From Clostridia bacterium (GTDB lineage Bacteria > Bacillota > Clostridia > Oscillospirales > CAG-272): a stretch of DNA of 60,390 nt. Positions 1 through 7,241 of this stretch are shown here, in pieces (positions within the stretch are counted from its first letter, which is position 1; every line of letters begins with the position of its first letter). The position numbers and the translations under genes were made by a program. The DNA lies in the NCBI GenBank assembly GCA_017621475.1, contig JAGATA010000001.1, forward strand, positions 1-60,390. The letters are read 5' to 3'. The notes under the pieces are model-generated. The model was not told the DNA's origin. It did not search any database and was given only the letters and a program-made list of their open reading frames with translations.

Positions 1-139
1 AGGCTACAACTTTCATTCCTTGGATAATGAAACCTTGCAAAATATTGTTTTATCTATTAACTTGAGACCAAAAAAATGTTTGGGCTGGCTTTCGCCTTTT
101 GAAGCATTTTTTGGTGTTGCACTTGCTTGACAATTTGCC
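1..139 (+). mobile_element. IS30-type element, right end (truncated by contig edge)
   Basis: Bases 5-139 match bases 60390-60256 exactly in inverted orientation, and the two copies diverge right after base 139 (here CTGGCAC follows, at the other end AGGCTTA). That divergence point, just after the transposase stop codon, marks the end of the element. The rest lies off the contig. A perfect CACGGC/GCCGTG hairpin (144-158) lies five bases beyond the end, in line with the known preference of IS30 relatives for palindromic targets (family knowledge; the link here is inference). Confidence 0.8.
2..130 (+). CDS. IS30 family transposase, C-terminal fragment
   Basis: An open frame runs in from the contig edge and ends at TGA 128-130, giving 42 residues. 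It carries the typical C-terminal signature of IS30-family DDE transposases: a short helix, then NLRPKKCLGWLSPFEAFF and a VALA ending. The catalytic core is missing because the contig stops. The same fragment is found inverted at the other contig end, so this is a multi-copy element and not a decayed relic. Family assignment rests on the C-terminal motif only; the exact IS name cannot be given. Confidence 0.8.
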   Translation, partial: GYNFHSLDNETLQNIVLSINLRPKKCLGWLSPFEAFFGVALA

Positions 140-143
140 CTGG

Positions 144-241
144 CACGGCAACGCCGTGACGGAGGGATTGTAAAAGTTGAAATTTGCACCAAAACAATCC
201 CTCAGTCAGCTTCGCTGACAGCTCCCTTTGCACAAGGGAGC
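144..241. repeat. Palindromic intergenic repeat (REP/MITE-like)
   Basis: The stretch is a chain of inverted repeats: CACGGC-aac-GCCGTG (144-158), a long-range pair around a 22-base loop (GACGGAGGGATTGT 158-171 with ACAATCCCTCAGTC 194-207), GTCAGC-ttc-GCTGAC (205-219), and GCTCCCTT-tgcac-AAGGGAGC (221-241). It has no coding potential. The layout (GC-rich hairpin, GTCAGC-type hairpin, then TGAGG) resembles the two elements near 39.5 kb and 41.4 kb. Repeats of this look are common between genes in gut Clostridia (general knowledge). No gene or clear promoter is seen in the rest of 131-367. Confidence 0.6.
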
Positions 242-367
242 CTCTGGCTGTAATCGTTTTCTGGTCTGTTGTTCTATTGTAAAACTGTCCTTAGGAACTC
301 AAAGCTTTGTGCGCGGAATTTTTTTGCTTTTCGGGGCATATACATTAGCAAAAACGGAGTGATAATG

Positions 368-835
368 ATGAAAAAAATATTTTTAAAAAGATGTGCTTGC
401 TTTTTGCTGTTAGCTTTTTTTCTGTTTTTGCCATCGTGCGAGCAGGAGCAGAGCTCGCTTGCGGCTGTGCGAGACCTTTCACTTAATTTCCCACTTAAAT
501 ACGGAGTTATATACTCCGATGAATTTGAGGAGGAAGACGAAAAATATTTTTCGGACGAGATGAAGCTTCTTATCCTGGGAGCAAACGCGGTAAAATACGA
601 TTATATCGTTTCCGTAAGCGGATACTTTTCGCGCGACAGGGTAAGCGGAGAGGAGATAATCGTAATACTTCTTGATGACCGTTCGCATCGTGCGGAAATA
701 AGCTACGCGCTTTACCGCCGCGCCGCGAAAAAACAGGATATACCGACGCGCGTATTTTGCAATGATGACCTTGTGTTTTTTATCTGCTCCGGCAATGCCG
801 AACAGATAGAGGAATATATAAAAACAAAAATGTAA
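368..835 (+). CDS. Small lipoprotein, DUF4358-like
   Basis: This 155-residue protein begins with a basic, strongly hydrophobic signal peptide that ends in the lipobox LPSC (Cys24), so it should be a diacylglycerol-anchored lipoprotein on the outer face of the membrane. The mature part is acidic at first (EEEDEKYF), then has a two-layer alpha/beta pattern with a YIVSVSGYF strand and a final DDLVFFICSG strand and helix. This order resembles the DUF4358 lipoproteins of Clostridia, whose function is unknown; that match is from memory and moderate. Two adjacent ATGs (365 and 368) are possible; 368 is 8 bases from the CGGAG ribosome site. A further in-frame extension upstream to 269 lacks a ribosome site and would bury the signal peptide. 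Confidence 0.75.
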   Translation: MKKIFLKRCACFLLLAFFLFLPSCEQEQSSLAAVRDLSLNFPLKYGVIYSDEFEEEDEKYFSDEMKLLILGANAVKYDYIVSVSGYFSRDRVSGEEIIVILLDDRSHRAEISYALYRRAAKKQDIPTRVFCNDDLVFFICSGNAEQIEEYIKTKM

Positions 836-842
836 AAAAGGC

Positions 843-871
843 TTTATTTTCTTGCGCCTGCGTGGTAAAAT
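843..871 (+). promoter_or_regulatory. Candidate promoter of manA
   Basis: TTTATT, 17-base spacer, TAAAAT, with TG one base before the -10 (extended -10). The -35 is weak, but the extended -10 is shared by most promoters in this window. It lies 32 bases before the manA start. Confidence 0.5.
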
Positions 872-903
872 ATAAATGTATAAAAACTACGGAGGAAAAA
901 ACA

Positions 904-1854
904 ATGGAAAAGAACGTTCCTTTGAAACTCAAACAAGTAACAAAACAGATCATCTGGGGCGGCACACGCCTTTCCGGTGAATACGGCCTTGGAAACGCAG
1001 GCGAAAATATTGCGGAGGCTTGGCAACTTACCTGCCGCGATGACGGTATGAACACCATCATTGGCGGCGCATTTGACGGAAAAACGCTTGCAGAATACTT
1101 TGAAGAAAATAAAGCGGCTATCGGCGAAAAATACGATGGCGGCGCATTCCCCCTGCTTATAAAGCTTATCGATGCGGAAAAAGATCTTTCCATTCAGGTG
1201 CATCCCGATGATGCGTATGCGGCGGCACACACAACGGACTTCGGCAAAACGGAAATGTGGTATATCGTGGATGCAAAGCCCGGCGCGAAGATAATCTACG
1301 GTCTTAACGGGGATTACACCGCGGCAGAGCTTCGCACGGCTATTGAAAACGGCACACTTGAAAATATGATGAACTACGTTCCTGTCCATGCAGGCGAGGC
1401 ATATTTCATTCCATCCGGTCTTGTTCACGCCATAGGAGAGGGTATACTTATCGCGGAGATACAGCAGAACTCCAATATAACATACCGCGTTTATGACTAT
1501 AACAGAGTTGGTGCGGACGGAAAACTTCGTCCTTTGCACATTGACGATGCTCTTGCTGTCATTGAAAGCACAGACCCCGCGCACGTTAAGAGCGAGAAAA
1601 CGGACGATCCCACGGTCATATCCAAGTGCAAATATTTCACAGTCAACAAATACGACCTTGCGTGCTCTTCCGTGGAAAGAGAAGTGGGCAAAGAAAGTTT
1701 CCTCCACGTTATGTGCATAAAGGGCAGAGCACTTCTTACGCTTGACGGCGTGGATTACGCGATGAATATGGGTGACACGTATTTTGTTCCCGCAAACAGC
1801 GGAAACGTAACTATAGAAGGCGAAAACGCGCAGGTTATTGCAACAACGATGTGA
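904..1854 (+). CDS. manA: Mannose-6-phosphate isomerase, class I
   Basis: ManA interconverts mannose-6-phosphate and fructose-6-phosphate in the cytoplasm. The 316 residues match the short Bacillota type I isomerase. Visible signs are the WGG motif near the N-terminus, the zinc-site segment SIQVHPDD, the glutamate in KTEMWYIVDAKPG, the loop GEAYFIPSGLVHAIG, and NITYRVYDYNR with the active-site arginine; a second cupin-like half follows. The start at 904 has a clean GGAGG site; an in-frame start at 862 has none. The GDSL esterase gene follows within 20 bases, so the two are probably co-transcribed. The GH38 alpha-mannosidase at the far end of the window could supply mannose, but no mannose kinase or transporter is seen here. 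Confidence 0.95.
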   Translation: MEKNVPLKLKQVTKQIIWGGTRLSGEYGLGNAGENIAEAWQLTCRDDGMNTIIGGAFDGKTLAEYFEENKAAIGEKYDGGAFPLLIKLIDAEKDLSIQVHPDDAYAAAHTTDFGKTEMWYIVDAKPGAKIIYGLNGDYTAAELRTAIENGTLENMMNYVPVHAGEAYFIPSGLVHAIGEGILIAEIQQNSNITYRVYDYNRVGADGKLRPLHIDDALAVIESTDPAHVKSEKTDDPTVISKCKYFTVNKYDLACSSVEREVGKESFLHVMCIKGRALLTLDGVDYAMNMGDTYFVPANSGNVTIEGENAQVIATTM

Positions 1855-1871
1855 GTAAAGGGGCGCTAATT

Positions 1872-2930
1872 ATGTCTGATATTACACAGTTTGATAAAAA
1901 TTTCAAGATAGATACAGACCTAGGCAGGAACGATATTGTTTGGCACGATCCGCGAAAAGCTCCTTTTTCGCTTTACGGAGTCTACTTTGACGGTGAATGC
2001 TACCGCAGAATGCCCGAAGATATAGCGAAAAACGTAAACGACGGTGTACACGAGCTTTCCAAGCATACCGCGGGCGGAAGAGTTTGCTTCACGACGGACT
2101 CGGATTTTGTTGCAATATCGTACAGAAGAGCCTCGCTTTGGAAACTTTCTCATATGGCGCTCAGCGGCTCTGCGGGCTTTGACCTTTATATCCGCATTGA
2201 CGGCAAGGAAACTTATTACGGTGCTTTTGTCCCCAACCAGAGCACAACAGGGTATGATTCTATCTTGAAATTTCCGACCAAGGAAAAGCGAGAGATAATT
2301 ATGCATTTTCCTCTTTATGCAGGTGTGACGCAGCTTGCGCTCGGACTCTGTGAGAGGGCTTCGCTTGAAAAATGGGGCGGATATAAAAACGAAAAACCCG
2401 TCGTTTTCTACGGTTCTTCAATAACGCAGGGCGCGTGCTCCTGTACTCCCGGAAATGACTATGCAGGCAGAGTCAGCCGCAGATTTGACACGAATTATAT
2501 AAACCTCGGATTTTCCGGAAGCGCAAAGGGTGAGGACGCTATGATGGAATACATCGCCTCTCTTGATATGAGCTGCTTTGTATATGATTATGATTACAAC
2601 GCACCCGATGCTGCGCACCTTGAAAAAACTCACTACAATGGTTACCGCAAGGTAAGGGAAGCGCACCCCGATATGCCGATAGTTATGATGTCCGCGCCGA
2701 ATTACGACAGATTGACGGTGGATATGCATAAGAGGCGCGATGTTATCGCCGCTTCCTATGAGCGTGCGCTTGCCGAAGGTGACAAAAACGTATATTTCGT
2801 TGACGGCAAAAAATATTTTTCCACGTTCAATTTTGACGGTTGCTCCGTTGACGGAACTCATCCCAACGACCTTGGCTTTTACAGAATGGCGCAGGCTGTT
2901 ATAGAGCAGATGGAAAAGTTCTGGAATTGA
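1872..2930 (+). CDS. SGNH/GDSL hydrolase with N-terminal GxDLY domain
   Basis: The 352-residue protein has an N-terminal jelly-roll-type domain containing the GxDLY signature (GFDLYIRIDG) and a C-terminal SGNH hydrolase domain. Catalytic blocks are visible: GSSITQG with the nucleophile serine, GFSGSAKGE for the oxyanion glycine, and DGTHPNDLG with the Asp/His pair. This arrangement is known from carbohydrate esterases (acetyl esterases) of the GDSL type. There is no signal peptide, so it should act in the cytoplasm, perhaps removing acetyl groups from imported sugars (inference). ATG 1872 has AAGGGG 9 bases upstream. An alternative GTG at 1851 would overlap the manA stop but lacks a ribosome site. 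A bidirectional terminator follows. Confidence 0.9.
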   Translation: MSDITQFDKNFKIDTDLGRNDIVWHDPRKAPFSLYGVYFDGECYRRMPEDIAKNVNDGVHELSKHTAGGRVCFTTDSDFVAISYRRASLWKLSHMALSGSAGFDLYIRIDGKETYYGAFVPNQSTTGYDSILKFPTKEKREIIMHFPLYAGVTQLALGLCERASLEKWGGYKNEKPVVFYGSSITQGACSCTPGNDYAGRVSRRFDTNYINLGFSGSAKGEDAMMEYIASLDMSCFVYDYDYNAPDAAHLEKTHYNGYRKVREAHPDMPIVMMSAPNYDRLTVDMHKRRDVIAASYERALAEGDKNVYFVDGKKYFSTFNFDGCSVDGTHPNDLGFYRMAQAVIEQMEKFWN

Positions 2931-2935
2931 AAATA

Positions 2936-2965
2936 AAAACTCCTTCTTGCGAGAAGGAGTTTTTG
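2936..2965. terminator. Bidirectional terminator between convergent genes
   Basis: Stem AAAACTCCTTCT, loop TGCG, stem AGAAGGAGTTTTT, with T-runs on both strands. It sits between the stops of the esterase gene (plus) and the acyltransferase gene (minus). Confidence 0.9.
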
Positions 2966-2967
2966 TG

Positions 2968-3705
2968 TTATGCAATTTTTGTATTTTCTTTGCTTTCTTG
3001 TTTTTCTATCTCTTGACGTATTTTTTCTTGAACGTAGGCGGAAAGCTCTTGCGCTTTCATGTGTGAATATTCCTCATAGGGGATTTCGGGAAGATAAATG
3101 ACTTTTGTGTAAACTCTGCGAAGAGAATTTTCCCCGAACGCTTTATATGAATCGATAAGCGCAACGGGAATTATGGGGCATTTTGCTTTAATAGCGCTTA
3201 AAAAGCAAGCGTACTTGAAATCTTCCATAGAGTTATCGTTTTTTCTGCCATAGCCGCCTTCGGGGAAGATAAGATAGTTTCTGCCTTCTTTAACTTCTTT
3301 GGCAATATTGTTAAGAACTCTTACCTGCTGGATAGGGTTGCCTTTTTCGATTCGCTGACCGCCTATAAGATCAATAAATTGTTTTGCTATAAACATTTGC
3401 GAACGCTTTTTGTCCATAAGTACGGAGCAAGGCTTTTTGTGACCTGTGAAAATTCCAAGGGCATCATATTTGCTCTGGTGATTGGAATACATTATGTAAC
3501 CGCTTTTATCGGGTATGTTTTCTATCCCAATATATTCGGTAGTTACTCTTGCGGATTTTGTGACACGCCGAATAACGTCTTGAGCTAGAGCGTACTTGTC
3601 TTCTTCAGAATATTTTTCGGTGTGCTTTGCGTAATATGCCATTTTGGGTACAAAGTACATTATGGAAAATATTCTAACGACAACTACATAAACAAAACGA
3701 AGCAT
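2968..3705 (-). CDS. Lysophospholipid acyltransferase, PlsC-like
   Basis: The 245-residue protein begins with a hydrophobic membrane-association segment (FVYVVVVRIFSIMYF). It contains the PlsC/LPLAT blocks: NHQSKYD (NHxxxxD motif, block I), then FPEGG (EGT-like, block III) followed by GRKND, and a proline-containing CPIIPVALI (block IV). It should transfer an acyl chain to lysophosphatidic acid or a related lysolipid at the inner membrane face. Glycine follows the block III glutamate, but threonine is replaced by glycine (EGG), seen in many clostridial members. The start has AGGT upstream and its own extended -10 promoter. It probably forms a single-gene unit. Confidence 0.9.
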   Translation of the reverse strand: MLRFVYVVVVRIFSIMYFVPKMAYYAKHTEKYSEEDKYALAQDVIRRVTKSARVTTEYIGIENIPDKSGYIMYSNHQSKYDALGIFTGHKKPCSVLMDKKRSQMFIAKQFIDLIGGQRIEKGNPIQQVRVLNNIAKEVKEGRNYLIFPEGGYGRKNDNSMEDFKYACFLSAIKAKCPIIPVALIDSYKAFGENSLRRVYTKVIYLPEIPYEEYSHMKAQELSAYVQEKIRQEIEKQESKENTKIA

Positions 3706-3769
3706 TTGTTTTACCTCCGATGATATTTTTGTAGAAGTGTCAAAAACTCAAAATGATTTATGAAAAAGC

Positions 3770-3798
3770 ATTATATCACCGAGAAATGGAAAAATCAA
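3770..3798 (-). promoter_or_regulatory. Promoter of the PlsC-like gene
   Basis: On the minus strand TTGATT, 17-base spacer, TATAAT, with TG one base before the -10. It lies about 65 bases before the start. Confidence 0.75.
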
Positions 3799-3848
3799 GT
3801 TGTTTTTAGGGCTTTTAAAGGGAATTTAAAAAAAGTTTACAAATAAAA

Positions 3849-4430
3849 TCATAATAAATTCTTAAGATTTTCGATGAGCATTTTTGCAACGACTTCAAGA
3901 CGTTTGTACGTTGCCTCGGAAATTCCTTTTTCGATGTGCTCGCCGTTTACGTCCTCGGAAATCTGGTTGAGGGCGAGCAGGGAAAGATGCGGAAGCGATG
4001 TTATGAACTTGGGGCGAGGGGTCACTTCACGCATTTCGTATTTATATGCAACGAGCTTGGATGTCTCTTTTGCTTGCGCACCGAACGCTATCACGATTTT
4101 TGTGTGGTCAAATTCGTGGTAAAGGCGGTTGAGGTTTGCGTCGTCGCTGTATTCGCTCTTGGGGGGGAGCGAAGTGTTATCGAGAGCGGGATAATGAACC
4201 GTATCGGAAGCGTTGGTTATAAGGTAATCGTATCTATCCTCGGAGGGGAAGAGCGAGCGCACTCTTTCGTCCTCGTTTTTGGAAAGGATGGAAAGGAGCG
4301 TATTGAGATTTTTGCCCGTCATACCGGAAACAACTCTGCCTGCCTGTTGTTCTTTTTGCCCGGGGCAAGCGAACATAAACGCCACGGGGGAGATGCCTTT
4401 GCCGGGATTGTATTTTATTTTTTCAGCCAT
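3849..4430 (-). CDS. Uracil-DNA glycosylase superfamily protein
   Basis: This 193-residue protein shows the UDG-superfamily layout of families 4 and 5: motif ACPGQKEQQAGRVVSGMTG, equivalent to the PGxxEDxxGxPFxGxAG block, followed by a helix; the central YLITNAS strand, equivalent to ITNxxKC; and a C-terminal TSLPHLSLLALN, equivalent to the HPS leucine-loop motif. The four cysteines of the iron-sulphur cluster in family 4 are absent. It may remove uracil or another base from DNA, but the altered motifs leave room for a different substrate. Start 4430 has AGAGGT at the right distance; an in-frame ATG 48 bases upstream has no ribosome site. Confidence 0.75.
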   Translation of the reverse strand: MAEKIKYNPGKGISPVAFMFACPGQKEQQAGRVVSGMTGKNLNTLLSILSKNEDERVRSLFPSEDRYDYLITNASDTVHYPALDNTSLPPKSEYSDDANLNRLYHEFDHTKIVIAFGAQAKETSKLVAYKYEMREVTPRPKFITSLPHLSLLALNQISEDVNGEHIEKGISEATYKRLEVVAKMLIENLKNLL

Positions 4431-4468
4431 AGCTTGTACCTCTTTTTTGATATTTTTCGTTTTACAGT

Positions 4469-4497
4469 ATTGTACCAAAAAAACGAAAAATAAAAAA
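4469..4497 (-). promoter_or_regulatory. Candidate promoter of the UDG-like gene
   Basis: Minus strand: extended -10 TGG-TACAAT 39 bases before the start, with only a T-rich (TTTTTT) -35. The extended -10 makes it plausible. Confidence 0.5.
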
Positions 4498-4531
4498 GTC
4501 TTTTTTATGGATTAAATATGAAATTTTTTAG

Positions 4532-4563
4532 TAAAAAGGCTTCCTTGGCGAGAGGAAGCCTTG
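4532..4563 (-). terminator. Terminator of the XRE membrane regulator gene
   Basis: Minus strand: AAGGCTTCCT, loop CTCGCCA, AGGAAGCCTT, then TTTA. It lies 5 bases after the stop of the 4568-5821 gene. Confidence 0.8.
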
Positions 4564-4567
4564 AATA

Positions 4568-5821
4568 TTATGACTCTTTTTCTTTTTTATATGCTTTTAC
4601 TGCTTTTACGGTGTAAAGCGCGGTAAATATTACACCCTCAATGATATAAGCGATAACGAAGCAGGCGTTTATGCCCGTTGCCCGGCCGTGCGCATCCCAA
4701 TATTCCTCGTGGGAATATGTGATGATGGGAAGATTATCGGGTGTGTTGCTCGTTTTGACATCGTATACGGTTTGGTTACACGGCTTATAGGAGCAAACGT
4801 ATTCGCCGTAATTGTTGTAAAGATATCTTTCATTGTAAGCGTACGTAGGGTATTCATCTGTGGCCTTTTCTTCCATAAATTCAACAAAAGATTCGATACT
4901 GTGCCATTCCGTACCTTTATCCTTGAGGAAAAATTCTACTGTGAAGGTGCAAAGGCAGATTATGTGCGCTATTACCGTGACCAAAACTACCGGTATAAAT
5001 ATCTTGCCGAGCGAAAGTGCAGGTCTGGCAAAAACGCGGAAGCGCTTTCGGCGCCCTTGCAGTATGCTTTCATCGGTAGAATATATGCCTTTTTCCTGTG
5101 CCACGCGGTCAACGATGATGTTTGCAAAGAAACAAAGCAAGAGCGCGAAGAGCACGCAGAGCATGCCGTGAAATATCCAATATTCCGTGCGGATAAATAC
5201 GTTATGGATGTCTATGACGAGCTGCAGGTCAAAGATCACAAGTGGCAAGCAAAAAGCCAGCACACATGCGTTTAAGCAGATGATCAAGAAAGCTTTTTTT
5301 ATAATGTATCTGCGCGTTGAGGCAAGCTCATCGCTTTCCTGCTCCGCATCCTCTATTGAGGTGTACGCAAGATAAGTAAAGATGATTCCCAAAACAAGCG
5401 AGGTTGCAAGGAATATGAGTGCAACGATGAATCCCAGGTCTTTTTTATAGAACGCGCAGTTGCATATCATTGCGGCAAAAAGACCGACAAGTGAGATCAA
5501 AATGCAGATAAGGCTCTTTGTGAAAAACTTTGTGCGGACTTTTTTGAGGAGTGCTTTTATCTGCTTTTCCGTTTTCTCTGCTTGCTTTTCGGGTGAGTTA
5601 TCTTTTTCTCCCGCGCGCTCTCCGCGCAGAAGCTCGTCGGAGGTAACTCCGAAAATTTCCGCAATGGCGGGGATGAGACTAAGGTCGGGCGCGGTTTCGT
5701 CGCGCTCCCAACGGCTGACGGCTTTATCGGAGATGCCGAGCTTATCGGCAAGCTCCCTTTGCGTAAGCCCGTTCGCTTTTCGCAGTACGGCGATAAACGA
5801 ACCTATACTTTTTCTTTCCAT
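4568..5821 (-). CDS. Membrane-anchored XRE-family transcriptional regulator
   Basis: The protein has 417 residues. Residues 1-65 are a Cro/C1 helix-turn-helix (GLTQRELADKLGISDKAVSRWERDE, helix 3 around SDKAVSRWE) with the usual PDLSLIPAIAEIFGVT tail. A charged linker follows, then about six hydrophobic segments in two groups, and a soluble stretch rich in tyrosine between the last two (YPTYAYNERYLYNNYGE). This layout, DNA-binding head plus polytopic membrane domain, is common in Clostridia; the sensed signal is unknown. Three copies of a CGAGAG(T/C)GA motif surround its promoter and suggest self-regulation. The gene is monocistronic, with a terminator downstream and TAAAGGAG before the ATG. 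Confidence 0.9.
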   Translation of the reverse strand: MERKSIGSFIAVLRKANGLTQRELADKLGISDKAVSRWERDETAPDLSLIPAIAEIFGVTSDELLRGERAGEKDNSPEKQAEKTEKQIKALLKKVRTKFFTKSLICILISLVGLFAAMICNCAFYKKDLGFIVALIFLATSLVLGIIFTYLAYTSIEDAEQESDELASTRRYIIKKAFLIICLNACVLAFCLPLVIFDLQLVIDIHNVFIRTEYWIFHGMLCVLFALLLCFFANIIVDRVAQEKGIYSTDESILQGRRKRFRVFARPALSLGKIFIPVVLVTVIAHIICLCTFTVEFFLKDKGTEWHSIESFVEFMEEKATDEYPTYAYNERYLYNNYGEYVCSYKPCNQTVYDVKTSNTPDNLPIITYSHEEYWDAHGRATGINACFVIAYIIEGVIFTALYTVKAVKAYKKEKES

Positions 5822-5845
5822 AATAATTCTCCTTTAGGGTTGTTT

Positions 5846-5930
5846 TTCGAGAGTGAGCTCTTTTCTCTGACTTAATTCTACATTATCGAGAGCGAGAATC
5901 ACACCCACAAGACCGAAAATCACTCTCGAA
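5846..5930 (-). promoter_or_regulatory. Promoter with paired operator-like sites for the XRE regulator
   Basis: On the minus strand TTGTGG (5910-5905), 17-base spacer, GATAAT (5887-5882). A perfect 11-base inverted repeat frames it: TTCGAGAGTGA at 5846-5856 (plus strand reading) and TCACTCTCGAA at 5920-5930. A third, related TCGAGAGCGAG lies at 5886-5896, directly over the -10/spacer. The outer upstream copy overlaps the stop codon of the FkbM gene. Spacing and symmetry fit a repressor that binds its own promoter (inference). Confidence 0.55.
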
Positions 5931-7050
5931 TACCGAGAATTTTGGCGTTTTGACGCACACAAGCGTAAAGATTTATCTCCCATGCCGGAATATACGGCGT
6001 TTTTTCGATAAAAAGCTTGTGGTCGGGCAGAAGCTTGTGAATGAGCAATGGAAGAGAGAAAATATCCTCACTTCTGTGGTAAAGAGAAACGCAAAGCTCT
6101 GTAAGGTTTGAACGAATTGCTTTTTGGCTGCCTTCGATAGCTTCTTTTTCTGCTCCCTCAACGTCGAATTTTATAAGCAATGGTTTACCCGAAAAATCCA
6201 TATATGAATCCGGTCTGGCTGTGGCTATTTCTTTTATCTTTGCGCCCGAAAGTGTTTTCCCACTTTGCTCTTTTGACCCTGCAAGGGTAGAGTTCCTTCC
6301 GCTTCCGTCCGTGAAAACGGCGGTGCCGTTTTCGTTCCAAGCACAGGCGTTGACGAGTGTTATATCTTTATCCGAAAAGTTCGCCGTGTTATTTTGAAGC
6401 TTTGCAAAGGTTTTTGGAGAAGGTTCGAAGGCGATTATTTTTTCAATTTCGGGGAAACGCGAAAGCGCTTCCTCCACGGTGTCGCCTGTGTATGCGCCAA
6501 GATCGCAATAAACTTCGTATCCTCCCGAAAGTACATTGCTGAAAACGCCGCCCTCTCTATCCGTCACATCGAAGTGGGTTATCTTGCCGTCGAGCTTGTA
6601 GCGGATAAGCTCATCGTAAACCTCTTTGGAACGCTCATCTGCAAGAAGTTCGCGTGCGGCGAGAATTTTTTCTTCATTATTATAAAAGAACTCCGCATCG
6701 AAAAGATTTTCTCCCGCAACGGAAACGTCGGGCGCGTAAAGTGTATGGCGTGCGGCGATCTCTTTTATTTTGTTCATAACGGAGGGCAGGGAAGAACCGA
6801 AGGAAACAAGAATGTTGAAATCCTCGTATTTTTCTTCCGCTTCGGAAAGACGCAGAACTTTTTTGCCGTGGAAAAATTGACCGCGCACAAAATCGTCGGA
6901 GGCAAATACATCCGCAAATGCCATGCCTTTGCTCTCAAGCACGGAAATAATTTTATCTGCACCGTTACCCATACCGTAAAGCACGATGGGCTTTCCTTCC
7001 TCGTAAAGTGTTTGCCAAAGCTCTTTTGTGCCGTATATTTCTTTTGCCAT
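5920..7050 (-). CDS. FkbM family methyltransferase with N-terminal nucleotide-binding-like domain
   Basis: The 376-residue protein has two parts. Residues ~1-130 look like a Rossmann-type domain (PIVLYGMGNGADKIISVLE, FNILVSFGSS), as found at the front of several clostridial FkbM proteins. From ~165 comes the FkbM methyltransferase: SAM motif YCDLGAYTGDT, the acidic strand end IIAFEPSPKTF, and the FkbM signature LIKFDVEGAEKEAIEGS. FkbM enzymes O-methylate sugars or small molecules; the substrate here is unknown. Of two possible starts, 7050 is preferred because GGAGA lies 6 bases before it; the ATG at 7062 overlaps that site. No glycan cluster surrounds it. Confidence 0.9.
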   Translation of the reverse strand: MAKEIYGTKELWQTLYEEGKPIVLYGMGNGADKIISVLESKGMAFADVFASDDFVRGQFFHGKKVLRLSEAEEKYEDFNILVSFGSSLPSVMNKIKEIAARHTLYAPDVSVAGENLFDAEFFYNNEEKILAARELLADERSKEVYDELIRYKLDGKITHFDVTDREGGVFSNVLSGGYEVYCDLGAYTGDTVEEALSRFPEIEKIIAFEPSPKTFAKLQNNTANFSDKDITLVNACAWNENGTAVFTDGSGRNSTLAGSKEQSGKTLSGAKIKEIATARPDSYMDFSGKPLLIKFDVEGAEKEAIEGSQKAIRSNLTELCVSLYHRSEDIFSLPLLIHKLLPDHKLFIEKTPYIPAWEINLYACVRQNAKILGIRE

Positions 7051-7082
7051 AATCTTCTCCATATATAATAAATAATATAAAT

Positions 7083-7111
7083 ATTATACTTCTAAAATAG
7101 AGTATTGTAAA
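7083..7111 (-). promoter_or_regulatory. Promoter of the FkbM gene
   Basis: Minus strand TTTACA, 17-base spacer, TATAAT, 32 bases before the start. Confidence 0.7.
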
Positions 7112-7170
7112 TAAAATTTTATTTTTGATTGAATTTTTGAAAAGATTTTACTTTAAATGCGCAAAAAATG

Positions 7171-7199
7171 TTGCAAGACGTAGTTTTTTGTGATAAAAT
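7171..7199 (+). promoter_or_regulatory. Promoter of the DivIVA-like gene
   Basis: TTGCAA, 17-base spacer, TAAAAT with TG one base before the -10; 42 bases before the start. It probably also serves the fumarase-beta gene. Confidence 0.7.
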
Positions 7200-7241
7200 G
7201 ATAAAATAATTATGCAGACACAACTCGGAGGAATTTTTAAT

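Noticed and set aside
144..241. CRISPR repeat
   Set aside because: Single imperfect palindromes without regularly spaced direct repeats; no cas genes in the window.
4860..5375. Plus-strand frames opposite the XRE membrane regulator
   Set aside because: Shadows of the minus-strand gene, which has a clear HTH, ribosome site and terminator.
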